A stretch of DNA of 5,053 bases from JANXVV01 sp038230975 (GTDB lineage: Bacteria; Planctomycetota; Phycisphaerae; Tepidisphaerales; Tepidisphaeraceae). A model generated the notes under the pieces. That model worked only from the letters and a program-made list of their open reading frames with translations. It did not search any database and had not been told where the DNA came from. The translations under genes and the position numbers were made by a program. Location of the stretch: the NCBI GenBank assembly GCA_038230975.1, contig JBBRMF010000341.1, positions 1-5,053 of the forward strand, read 5' to 3'. Below, one piece after another: positions 1 to 5,029 of the stretch. Positions within the stretch are counted from its first letter, which is position 1. Every line of letters starts with the position of its first letter.

Positions 1-1
1 C

Positions 2-1099
2 AACGCTCTCACCGTCACCTCGACCGGACTGCTCGATCTGCAAAATCGAAAGTTGCTCATCGATAACTCCGCCACTCCGTTCGCCAAGGTTCATCAGTAC
101 ATTGATGCTGGTTACAACCGGAACGTCGCCACCGGTTTTGGTGATTATAATGGGCGTGGGGGTATCTCCAGTTCGGTCGTCAAAGCCAACGCCGACTTCA
201 TGAGCGTCGGCTACTACAACGGCGCTCTCCAGGATCCAGCCAACCCCGATAATGTCGGTCAGATCCTCGGGCCAAACTCCAACTCTGGTAATGGCACGGG
301 CATCCCGCTCAGCCAGATTCTGGTTCGTCCCACGCTCACGGGTGATTTGAACGGCGACGGCGTGGTGAACTCCTACGACGTCACGCTCTTCAATACATTC
401 GGTCTGTTTGGTTCGACCACGAACCTCGGATACCAGGCTGGCGACTTGAACGGCGACGGCAAGGTAGACTCGAAGGATGTCAACATCTTCAACTCGGCAG
501 GCAATTTTAATAACGGATCGTATTTAGCGGTGACCGCAGCCGCCAAAGCCGCGACAACCCTCACCGGTCACTCGGCCTCCCCGGCAGCGGCGGTACTCAA
601 TCCTGCCGCTGGCACCTTGGCCTTTACCTATGATCCGGCCACGGGCGACGTGCATGTCGTCTACAACGGCTTCACCGGGTTCGCCGGCAAGCAGACCTTC
701 AACACGACAACGCGTGCCCTCAGCTTGATCGATATCGCGACCTCGGGCGGTGCCTTTGCTCTCGATGCCGGTAAGCTGACGCAGGCGGCCCAGACGGCTC
801 TATCTGGTGTGACGATCACGGGTACTTCCGAGATCAACATGACCGCGGTCAACGGCTACCTGCCGGATGGCACAGACATCGGCATGATCCTGCCCCCGAA
901 CTTGGATCCTGCCGCACTGGCCAACGCGTTGACGCTCACGTTCAACTACACGGGTAGCCGTCAATTGTCCGGTGGGGTGGCCGGGTTGATCGTGCCGGAA
1001 CCGACAACCCTCTCCCTGCTGGGTCTGGGTGCGATGGGTCTCTTCGCACGGCGAAGGCGGAACGATCGGCGAAGAACGCGCCCAAAATGCTTGCAGTAA
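2..1099 (+). CDS. Dockerin-repeat PEP-CTERM surface protein, 3' part only
   Basis: The reading frame is open from the left edge, so the 5' end is missing; 365 residues and the TAA stop are visible. The first 100 or so visible residues (LLDLQNRKLLID... then GGISSSVV) match the module that commonly precedes dockerin repeats in large planctomycete surface proteins rich in beta-strand repeats. Two dockerin/EF-hand-like loops follow: DLNGDGVVNSYD at about residues 115-126 and DLNGDGKVDSKD at about 148-159, both with the Asp/Asn spacing that binds calcium. A beta-rich linker domain of about 160 residues leads to the sorting tail: VPEP at 331-334, a hydrophobic helix and RRRR at 350-353. The protein should be exported, recognised by an exosortase and placed at the cell surface (family knowledge). 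A 12-residue basic extension, NDRRRTRPKCLQ, follows RRRR and is longer than usual. The TTG at 53 is not a credible start because the frame continues upstream. Ligand or partner unknown. Confidence 0.9.
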   Translation, partial: NALTVTSTGLLDLQNRKLLIDNSATPFAKVHQYIDAGYNRNVATGFGDYNGRGGISSSVVKANADFMSVGYYNGALQDPANPDNVGQILGPNSNSGNGTGIPLSQILVRPTLTGDLNGDGVVNSYDVTLFNTFGLFGSTTNLGYQAGDLNGDGKVDSKDVNIFNSAGNFNNGSYLAVTAAAKAATTLTGHSASPAAAVLNPAAGTLAFTYDPATGDVHVVYNGFTGFAGKQTFNTTTRALSLIDIATSGGAFALDAGKLTQAAQTALSGVTITGTSEINMTAVNGYLPDGTDIGMILPPNLDPAALANALTLTFNYTGSRQLSGGVAGLIVPEPTTLSLLGLGAMGLFARRRRNDRRRTRPKCLQ

Positions 1100-1153
1100 T
1101 CTTCGTGCATTCCGAATGATTTGGTGATATGAATCATCTAGTCGAATCTTCCA

Positions 1154-1177
1154 ATGATCGTTGGCCAACTCGATCAT
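1154..1177. promoter_or_regulatory. 24-bp dyad upstream of the small I9-like gene
   Basis: ATGATCG (1154-1160) and CGATCAT (1171-1177) are perfect 7-bp inverted arms around a 10-bp centre that contains TTGGCCAA. The dyad ends 10 bp before the GGAG ribosome binding site of the gene at 1199. It could be a repressor operator or a leader hairpin. There is no experimental or family support, and a dyad this size can occur by chance. Confidence 0.3.
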
Positions 1178-1198
1178 CGCTTCTCTCGGAGTGTTCCT

Positions 1199-1477
1199 AT
1201 GAATCATCGCGATCAATCCGTGTCGGATGTCACCATCGTCATCCGATCAGCCTTCGCCACGCGTTTGGACGAAATCGTTACGCAGTTGAATGAGGTCGGT
1301 GTCGGAATTACCAACGTCAATGAAGATGTGGCTGCCATCGAAGGAAGCTGCGAATCTAACCGCATCTGCCTGATTGAACGAATGGAGTTTGTGGAAGCGG
1401 TCAGAACGACATTCAGCTATATCGCCGATTATCAGCCCGGGGATCCGAGGGATCAGGATGGTGCTGATGGAGAATGA
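1199..1477 (+). CDS. Small stand-alone protein resembling inhibitor I9 / ferredoxin-like fold
   Basis: This is a 92-residue protein. The ATG at 1199 is chosen because GGAG (1188-1191) lies 7 bp before it; an in-frame ATG at 1154 has no ribosome binding site and lies inside a dyad. No signal peptide or membrane segment is visible, so it is probably cytoplasmic. The predicted order is strand (VTIVIR, about 11-16), helix (RLDEIVTQLNEVG, about 22-34), strand pair (GITNVNEDVAAIEGSC, about 36-51), helix (ICLIERMEFVEAV, about 56-68), strand (TFSYIA, about 71-76), then an acidic tail ending GDPRDQDGADGE. This resembles small bacterial proteins of 75-90 residues that databases often mislabel ketohydroxyglutarate aldolase, and whose fold resembles the subtilisin propeptide/inhibitor I9. 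No aldolase active site can exist in so short a chain. No subtilase is encoded nearby, so a protease-inhibitor role is only a possibility. Fold assignment is by pattern recognition, moderately sure. Confidence 0.7.
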   Translation: MNHRDQSVSDVTIVIRSAFATRLDEIVTQLNEVGVGITNVNEDVAAIEGSCESNRICLIERMEFVEAVRTTFSYIADYQPGDPRDQDGADGE

Positions 1478-1487
1478 ATGTCACCCG

Positions 1488-1508
1488 GGATTGGATGCAC
1501 TCCAATCC
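1488..1508. terminator. Hairpin between convergent genes, possible bidirectional terminator
   Basis: GGATTGGA (1488-1495) and TCCAATCC (1501-1508) form a perfect 8-bp stem with loop TGCAC. Outer arms TGAAT (1475-1479) and ATTCA (1509-1513) can add 5 bp across an 8-nt bulge. The hairpin fills the 37-bp gap between the stop codons of the + gene (1477) and the - gene (1515), where a two-way terminator is expected. Neither side has a T-run, so it would be a weak or atypical intrinsic terminator. Confidence 0.45.
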
Positions 1509-1514
1509 ATTCAG

Positions 1515-1865
1515 TTACCGGCTAACGGGTACACGAGAGTTCTGTTCTGAGGATGTCGAACCGTTAGGTCGCTTAGGCTTGGAACCTTTGGGCAGCACAT
1601 TGGACTGGCCGCATTTGGGGCATTTGATGGGGTCACCGGGGTGATTTTTCCGAAGTGACTGCGCATCGGAAACTGAAAGTGTAAATTCATTTTTGCAAGC
1701 TGGATTCTGGCAGACAAATTCATAGCCCTCGGGGTGTTCTAAATACTCAGCCGATGAATGTCGAAATACACTCAAATACAGGATGAGCAGGCAGACAAGG
1801 CTCCCTCCTAAAATGGCTACTTGCTTGCGATTCTCGGAAATATACGTGATCAAATTTTCAAGCAT
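1515..1865 (-). CDS. Membrane-anchored zinc-ribbon protein next to a pseudopilin gene
   Basis: A 116-residue protein with one predicted membrane segment (about residues 16-34, VAILGGSLVCLLILYLSVF) after a short polar N-terminus. A soluble domain follows with four cysteines spaced as a zinc ribbon: C52 and C57 (CX4C, CQNPAC) and C82 and C85 (CX2C, CPKC). The tail after residue 93 is basic and Ser/Pro/Asn-rich, probably disordered. With positive residues (R13, K14) just before the membrane segment, topology is ambiguous from sequence alone. The gene lies 70 bp downstream of the pseudopilin at 1936-2826 on the same strand, so co-transcription is likely. Small membrane proteins with cysteine ribbons beside such pseudopilins recur in planctomycetes, in my recollection of the group, but I know no assigned function. 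The ATG at 1865 is the only usable start, since an in-frame stop lies just upstream; no clear Shine-Dalgarno precedes it, which fits translation coupled to the upstream gene or a weak site. Confidence 0.8.
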   Translation of the reverse strand: MLENLITYISENRKQVAILGGSLVCLLILYLSVFRHSSAEYLEHPEGYEFVCQNPACKNEFTLSVSDAQSLRKNHPGDPIKCPKCGQSNVLPKGSKPKRPNGSTSSEQNSRVPVSR

Positions 1866-1935
1866 ATGCGGTTAAACATGCCAATCGGATATCAAACCAT
1901 TCTAATTTTCGCCACAACGATTCGATCCAAATCTA

Positions 1936-2826
1936 TCAATGGGACTTGTTATCCGTGTTCCACAATCTCGCGACACGATCGTAGCTTGCGCCCGATTTTG
2001 GTGCTTTAGTTTTAGGATCGAAGCAGACAAGGTTATCTTGAAGCGACCACGCCACATGGCCATCACAGTATAAAGCATTGGAGCCGCCAAAATGCAATTT
2101 AGCCGGACTTTGGTTCGGGTCGCGTGGATCGACGTTCATCAACCAGTCGCCAGATTGAGGTATTTTAGCGATCACATCACAAAGCACGATACATTCAGCA
2201 GAGCGAGCGATCACGCTTGGATTTGCTTCTTTGAATTTCTTCGGTGAGCCCATCCAACAGTCCCCGCCTAAGCCAGAATAGGGTGAGCCGCCAGGGTCCA
2301 CAGTACCCCAGTCATTATATCCGTAGGAGAATTGTTTCTTATCGACTTGAAGCACGCTTTCGCCAATGATGTATCCCCAACCCTCATGCTCTTTTGTTGC
2401 GATAGGCGCCTGGGGGATTCTATCGCCGACGTTCCACATAAAACTAGAATCCGTTTCCGGGCACCAGAACGCTTTTTGATTCCCATTCATGACATTCCGC
2501 AGACGTGGGGCCCAGATTCCAAAGGCAGTGCCGCTCGGACCCGGATTTCCCAAGGCCGCTTGGCAACCGGGATAATATTTGTACTCGTTCGTATACATCA
2601 CCAGCGCCTGCCCCATCGAATGCAAGTTGGCGGCACACGCAACTGCGTTTGCTTGCTTACGTGCCTTTCCCAACGCAGGAAGCAAAATCGAAATCAGCAA
2701 AGCGATGATGCCTATGACCACCAGTAACTCAACGAGCGTGAACGCTCGGGATGGCTTTCGCGATGAAGGCTTTGCTGCAAATGGACTGTGTTGCGAGGTT
2801 AGAAAGCGTTGAACAGCGTTATTCAT
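1936..2826 (-). CDS. Type II pseudopilin with H-X9-DG C-terminus (DUF1559-like)
   Basis: A 296-residue protein. The ATG at 2826 is preferred over the in-frame ATG at 2841 because GGAG (2836-2833) sits 6 nt before it. The leader is basic and long (28 residues, ending SRKPSRA); prepilin peptidase should cut before F29, giving mature FTLVELLVVIGIIALL with the conserved Glu at mature position 5. The hydrophobic helix covers about residues 29-50, followed by the usual amphipathic helix (ARKQANAVACAANL...MGQALVMYTNEY). The globular part contains the family's FWCP motif and ends with H245-X9-D255-G256 (HFGGSNALYCDGHV), the hallmark of the planctomycete-expanded DUF1559 / H-X9-DG pseudopilins. Such proteins are processed at the inner membrane and enter type II secretion or pilus-like fibres; the specific role is unknown. 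Cleavage after Ala instead of the usual Gly is a small oddity. The gene probably heads a two-gene unit with the zinc-ribbon protein. Confidence 0.92.
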   Translation of the reverse strand: MNNAVQRFLTSQHSPFAAKPSSRKPSRAFTLVELLVVIGIIALLISILLPALGKARKQANAVACAANLHSMGQALVMYTNEYKYYPGCQAALGNPGPSGTAFGIWAPRLRNVMNGNQKAFWCPETDSSFMWNVGDRIPQAPIATKEHEGWGYIIGESVLQVDKKQFSYGYNDWGTVDPGGSPYSGLGGDCWMGSPKKFKEANPSVIARSAECIVLCDVIAKIPQSGDWLMNVDPRDPNQSPAKLHFGGSNALYCDGHVAWSLQDNLVCFDPKTKAPKSGASYDRVARLWNTDNKSH

Positions 2827-2891
2827 GACAATCTCCGTCATCTTTGAGAACCATCAATCCGTGCAGCGGGATAGACATGAGACGAATCAAG

Positions 2892-2921
2892 CGATTGCAC
2901 CGAGTGGACTCTTCGATTGCA
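2892..2921. repeat. Two direct CGATTGCA repeats, 22 bp apart, in the pseudopilin upstream region
   Basis: CGATTGCA occurs at 2892-2899 and 2914-2921, one repeat every 22 bp (about two helical turns), with the small dyad GAGTGGACTC between them. The second copy touches the candidate -10 box. The arrangement would suit a regulator binding site, but an 8-bp repeat pair is weak evidence. Confidence 0.3.
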
Positions 2922-2948
2922 TTCTAGGACCTCGAAATGGCTGAACAA
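2921..2948 (-). promoter_or_regulatory. Candidate sigma70-type promoter for the pseudopilin at 2826
   Basis: On the - strand, TTGTTC (2948-2943) and TAGAAT (2926-2921) are separated by 16 bp. The -10 matches the consensus at five of six positions, the -35 at three. Transcription would start near 2914, giving an untranslated leader of about 88 nt. It is the best match I found in the spacer of about 217 bp between the two pseudopilin genes, which contains no credible ORF. Confidence 0.35.
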
Positions 2949-3043
2949 TGAGAAAGCGGATGATTATTTTGAGATCCTTTACACGTTCTTAGCCGGACCT
3001 TTCACCTTCAAGCGAATGCGTTTCTTTTCTTTGATATAAAGCG

Positions 3044-3832
3044 CTATCGTCGATCGGCGGTTTCAAACACGCCGAGAATTTTTGTGAATGAATCTTCGAC
3101 ATTACTGAGTGCGTTGACGGTGAAGTCATTCTGTCGATTATCGCTGGCGGCGACATGGCCGTCGGTAAACAGGACATTGACACTGTCACCCCCATGGCAG
3201 GTTCGCGTGAAAATGCCGTAAACTGATAACCCCGGCAGAGTTACAAAATTCACATCCAGCGCCAGCGCGCGGATCGGGAAGCCATTTGAATTGAGTCCCA
3301 GGCTGCCGATCTTGAGATGATGGGTATCCGAAGGCGTAAAGACTGAATTTCCCGAAGCGTGGCGATAGTAGTAGTCGCATTGAGCCTGCCGCACCCCCAC
3401 GAGCGACAGTTGCAAACTGGCATAGCTGTCCTGATCGACGTCCGGGCAAAAAAGGATCTTTTTGATATTCGCCAACTGCCGGTCCAGCATCAAACCGAGT
3501 GCAACCGGCTTGCCGTCCATGAGTGAAATGAGGCTGGTGGTGTTTCCGGTGGCGGGATAGAAGTTAAAAGGAGAGAACGGCGGGGCGTCCGGACCATAGG
3601 GGATCGACCCGCCGTACTCATTGGCATAGTCATGAATGGCAATGCCTATCTGACGCAGATTGCTCAAACAGACCGTCCGACGTGCCGTTCGTCGGGCGCG
3701 GCCTAACGCCGGCAGGAGAATGGCAATCAGCAGCGCGATGATACCGATGACCACCAGCAGCTCCACCAGCGTAAAGCCGCGACGAAGAATCTGCGGTCGC
3801 GACTTGGAACCCATCACCGGAAGACCCTGCAT
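3044..3832 (-). CDS. Type II pseudopilin with H-X10-DG C-terminus, second gene of a bicistron
   Basis: A 262-residue protein. The short basic leader (MQGLPVMGSKSRPQILRRG) should be cut after G19, leaving mature FTLVELLVVIGIIALL with Glu at mature position 5 (E24). The membrane helix spans about residues 20-42, followed by the standard RARRTARRTVCLSNLRQIG helix. The middle has the family FCP motif (ILFCPD) and the end has HGGDSVNVLFTDGHV, with H213 and D224-G225. The spacing is ten residues, not nine, a variant of the DUF1559-type motif. The ATG at 3832 follows GGAGG (3840-3836) with only 3 nt between; an in-frame ATG at 3814 is the alternative. The stop of the upstream PEP-CTERM gene is 13 bp before this start, so translation is probably coupled. 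Apart from the N-terminal helix the protein differs greatly from the pseudopilin at 1936-2826, so a recent tandem duplication is unlikely. Substrate or assembly partner unknown. Confidence 0.92.
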   Translation of the reverse strand: MQGLPVMGSKSRPQILRRGFTLVELLVVIGIIALLIAILLPALGRARRTARRTVCLSNLRQIGIAIHDYANEYGGSIPYGPDAPPFSPFNFYPATGNTTSLISLMDGKPVALGLMLDRQLANIKKILFCPDVDQDSYASLQLSLVGVRQAQCDYYYRHASGNSVFTPSDTHHLKIGSLGLNSNGFPIRALALDVNFVTLPGLSVYGIFTRTCHGGDSVNVLFTDGHVAASDNRQNDFTVNALSNVEDSFTKILGVFETADRR

Positions 3833-3845
3833 GAGCCTCCATCCA

Positions 3846-4610
3846 TTACTCTTGTTCCGCGCGGCGGCGACGCAGGAACAGTGAAGCCGCGCCTACGCCC
3901 AGCAATCCCAATGATGCCGGTTCCGGCACTTCGGTGACCCGAACGTTATCGACGTCAAATTCCCCACCGCCGGGACCGGAGGCAAACATTCCAACATTGA
4001 TCTGCTTGCCCACTGCCGCGTCGCCCGCAAGCAATAGCCCGGTTGCTAGAGTCGAGAAATCCGCGACTTGCGTTCCGCTTAACATTGAGGGATCAAGTAC
4101 TGTTTCGGCGACATTGTGCTTGCCATCTCCATCGACGTAGTAGAGGTCCACGAACAGCTTGGAGGTCGGCCCGGGCGCGGCCGTCGCGTTAGCTGCTCCG
4201 ACCGTCAGAGTATAGGACTGACCTGCTTGGAATGTCGTGGCCTGATTCGTATTTCCGGGATTCACCAATCCCTGAGAGATCGAATTCCCGTCGTTGTTGA
4301 ATAAGTACGCCAATTGACTGCCATCGACATTGTTAAGATGCCCGACGCTTCCTGAAGATGGATTTGTGAAGATCCCCACTCCAGCCGCCACGGTACCCGT
4401 ACCGGGGCCGAAGGGTTCATACACCGTGCCGTAGCCGTTCATATTCCAAGGCGGAGCGGTGAGCAGTGCGGGGTAAGGGGCAACCGTCGGTGATTCGAAC
4501 GAGTTGTTTGGCACATCGATCACGCCGCCCTGTGCGACGGTCGCGATGCACCCGATCATGGCCGATGCAATTGGCGCGGAAACGAAAAACGCTTTTGACG
4601 CAACTTTCAC
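3846..4610 (-). CDS. PEP-CTERM secreted protein, beta-sandwich type
   Basis: A 254-residue protein read from a GTG at 4610. AGGAGG (4621-4616) lies 5 nt before that GTG, and starting there gives a clean signal peptide: MKVASKAFF, a hydrophobic stretch to about residue 26, then a possible cut at TVA/Q. A longer frame beginning with TTG at 4643 has no ribosome binding site and would spoil the signal. The mature protein opens with VPNNSFESP, a start seen in many PEP-CTERM proteins of predicted jelly-roll (carbohydrate-binding-like) fold, and closes with FDVDNVRVTEVPEP, where the DNVRVT strand is typical of the end of such domains. Sorting tail: VPEP at 228-231, hydrophobic helix, RRRR at 247-250, then AEQE. 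It should be exported and processed by an exosortase encoded elsewhere. Sugar binding is only a guess from fold; no catalytic motif is visible. First gene of a bicistron with the pseudopilin at 3044-3832. Confidence 0.9.
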   Translation of the reverse strand: MKVASKAFFVSAPIASAMIGCIATVAQGGVIDVPNNSFESPTVAPYPALLTAPPWNMNGYGTVYEPFGPGTGTVAAGVGIFTNPSSGSVGHLNNVDGSQLAYLFNNDGNSISQGLVNPGNTNQATTFQAGQSYTLTVGAANATAAPGPTSKLFVDLYYVDGDGKHNVAETVLDPSMLSGTQVADFSTLATGLLLAGDAAVGKQINVGMFASGPGGGEFDVDNVRVTEVPEPASLGLLGVGAASLFLRRRRAEQE

Positions 4611-4645
4611 TCTAACCTCCTGAGACGTAACCTGGATTAACAAAC

Positions 4646-4670
4646 ATCCTCATGGCCCAACCGTGAGGAT
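4646..4670 (-). promoter_or_regulatory. Leader stem-loop at the predicted 5' end of the PEP-CTERM mRNA
   Basis: ATCCTCATGG (4646-4655) and CCGTGAGGAT (4661-4670) pair over 10 bp with one non-Watson-Crick position and a 5-nt loop. On the - strand the structure begins about 2 nt after the start site implied by the candidate -10 at 4679-4684 and ends 36 bases upstream of the GTG start. It could protect the mRNA 5' end or be an operator dyad. On the - strand it is followed by GTTTGTT, too poor for a convincing terminator. Confidence 0.45.
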
Positions 4671-4678
4671 TTACCCGT

Positions 4679-4706
4679 CTTATACCATTACTGAACGTAA
4701 ATTAAA
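4679..4706 (-). promoter_or_regulatory. Candidate extended -10 promoter for the PEP-CTERM/pseudopilin bicistron
   Basis: On the - strand, TATAAG (4684-4679) is preceded by TGG, making an extended -10 (TGnTATAAG). A weak -35, TTTAAT (4706-4701), lies 16 bp upstream. The implied start is near 4672, about 62 nt before the GTG at 4610. The position is right for the two-gene unit below it. Confidence 0.4.
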
Positions 4707-4836
4707 CCGTTGAAAATGATCATACTGTGAGAGCTCGCATTTGTCGCCGGGAAAGTGTTCGTCGATTTATTTTTTCGCGGGGCGGGTTGAAGCCCAAGTG
4801 TACCGGCCTAGAGCGTTTTTCAACTTGGTCGGGTGC

Positions 4837-4864
4837 CACAGGTCGCGGTACTCCGAGACCTGTG
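4837..4864. repeat. Perfect 8-bp hairpin inside the inverted-repeat element
   Basis: CACAGGTC (4837-4844) and GACCTGTG (4857-4864) form a perfect stem with a 12-nt loop. A further CACAGGTC copy at 4886-4893 can also pair with 4857-4864, so two mutually exclusive folds exist within the element. Confidence 0.6.
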
Positions 4865-4905
4865 CGTGTCATTCACTGAAAAAAGCACAGGTCGGCGAGT
4901 ACGCC

Positions 4906-4915
4906 GCCCCGGGGC
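4906..4915. repeat. 10-bp perfect palindrome GCCCCGGGGC
   Basis: GCCCCGGGGC reads the same on both strands and lies in the right arm of the inverted-repeat element, next to the small hairpin GGCG-AGTA-CGCC (4894-4905). It has no counterpart in the left arm, so the right arm is the longer one. Confidence 0.5.
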
Positions 4916-4962
4916 ACCCCGACACCTAAGCGACCTACCAAGCTGAAAAGTGATCTAGGAGA

Positions 4963-5029
4963 GTGAGTGTACGCACCCACCCTCTTCCCGGTGGCTCGGA
5001 GCAAAATGGTGAATGCGCACACCCACCCT
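4963..5029. repeat. Two diverged 21-bp direct repeats ending CACCCACCCT
   Basis: The 21-bp units at 4963-4983 and 5009-5029 match at 17 of 21 positions; both begin GTGA and end with ACCCACCCT, 46 bp apart. They start 4 bp after the inverted-repeat element. No ORF of note covers them, and the remaining 24 bases to the window edge show nothing. They may be part of another intergenic repeat family with GTAGGGTGGGTG on the - strand. Confidence 0.4.

Larger units (their letters stand above)
4807..4959. mobile_element. 153-bp imperfect inverted-repeat element, MITE-like or REP pair
   Basis: The outer 23 bp at each end (4807-4829 and 4937-4959) are inverted copies matching at 19 of 23 positions, both beginning CCTAGA when read inward and ending CTTGGT. 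Inside, GTCGGGTGCC (4828-4837) pairs with GGCACCCCGAC (4913-4923), and the 21 bp at 4845-4865 pair with 4885-4907 around a 19-nt loop. So nearly the whole element is one large imperfect palindrome. It encodes nothing credible. This is the shape of a non-autonomous transposable element or of two inverted REP-like units; the mobilising enzyme, perhaps a REP-associated transposase, would be encoded elsewhere. No clear target-site duplication is visible at the flanks. The 4672-5053 stretch otherwise has no gene. Confidence 0.6.

Noticed and set aside
1114..1136. ATGATT/AATCAT inverted repeat after the dockerin gene as a terminator
   Set aside because: Only 6 AT-rich base pairs, and no T-run follows.
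1154..1198. Longer start for the small I9-like gene
   Set aside because: The ATG at 1154 lacks a ribosome binding site and lies in a dyad; the ATG at 1199 has GGAG 7 bp upstream.
800..1216. 138-residue - strand open frame
   Set aside because: Antisense to the PEP-CTERM tail and the start of the next gene; Arg/His/Gln-rich composition typical of a shadow frame, with no recognisable motif.
2332..2727. 131-residue + strand open frame
   Set aside because: Antisense to the pseudopilin, whose N-terminal motif and H-X9-DG end make the - strand frame certain.
2827..2841. Five-residue longer start for the pseudopilin
   Set aside because: The GGAG site would then be inside the coding region; it is ideally spaced for the ATG at 2826.
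3044..4610. A complete new secretion or defence system
   Set aside because: The genes are recognisable exosortase and prepilin-peptidase substrates; no processing enzyme, ATPase, nuclease or other effector is present in the window.
4741..4929. 62-residue + strand open frame
   Set aside because: It lies mainly in the inverted-repeat element, has no ribosome binding site and shows no domain-like pattern.
4963..5029. Start of a CRISPR array
   Set aside because: Only two units, 17/21 identical, with the pattern ending before the window edge and no cas gene in view.
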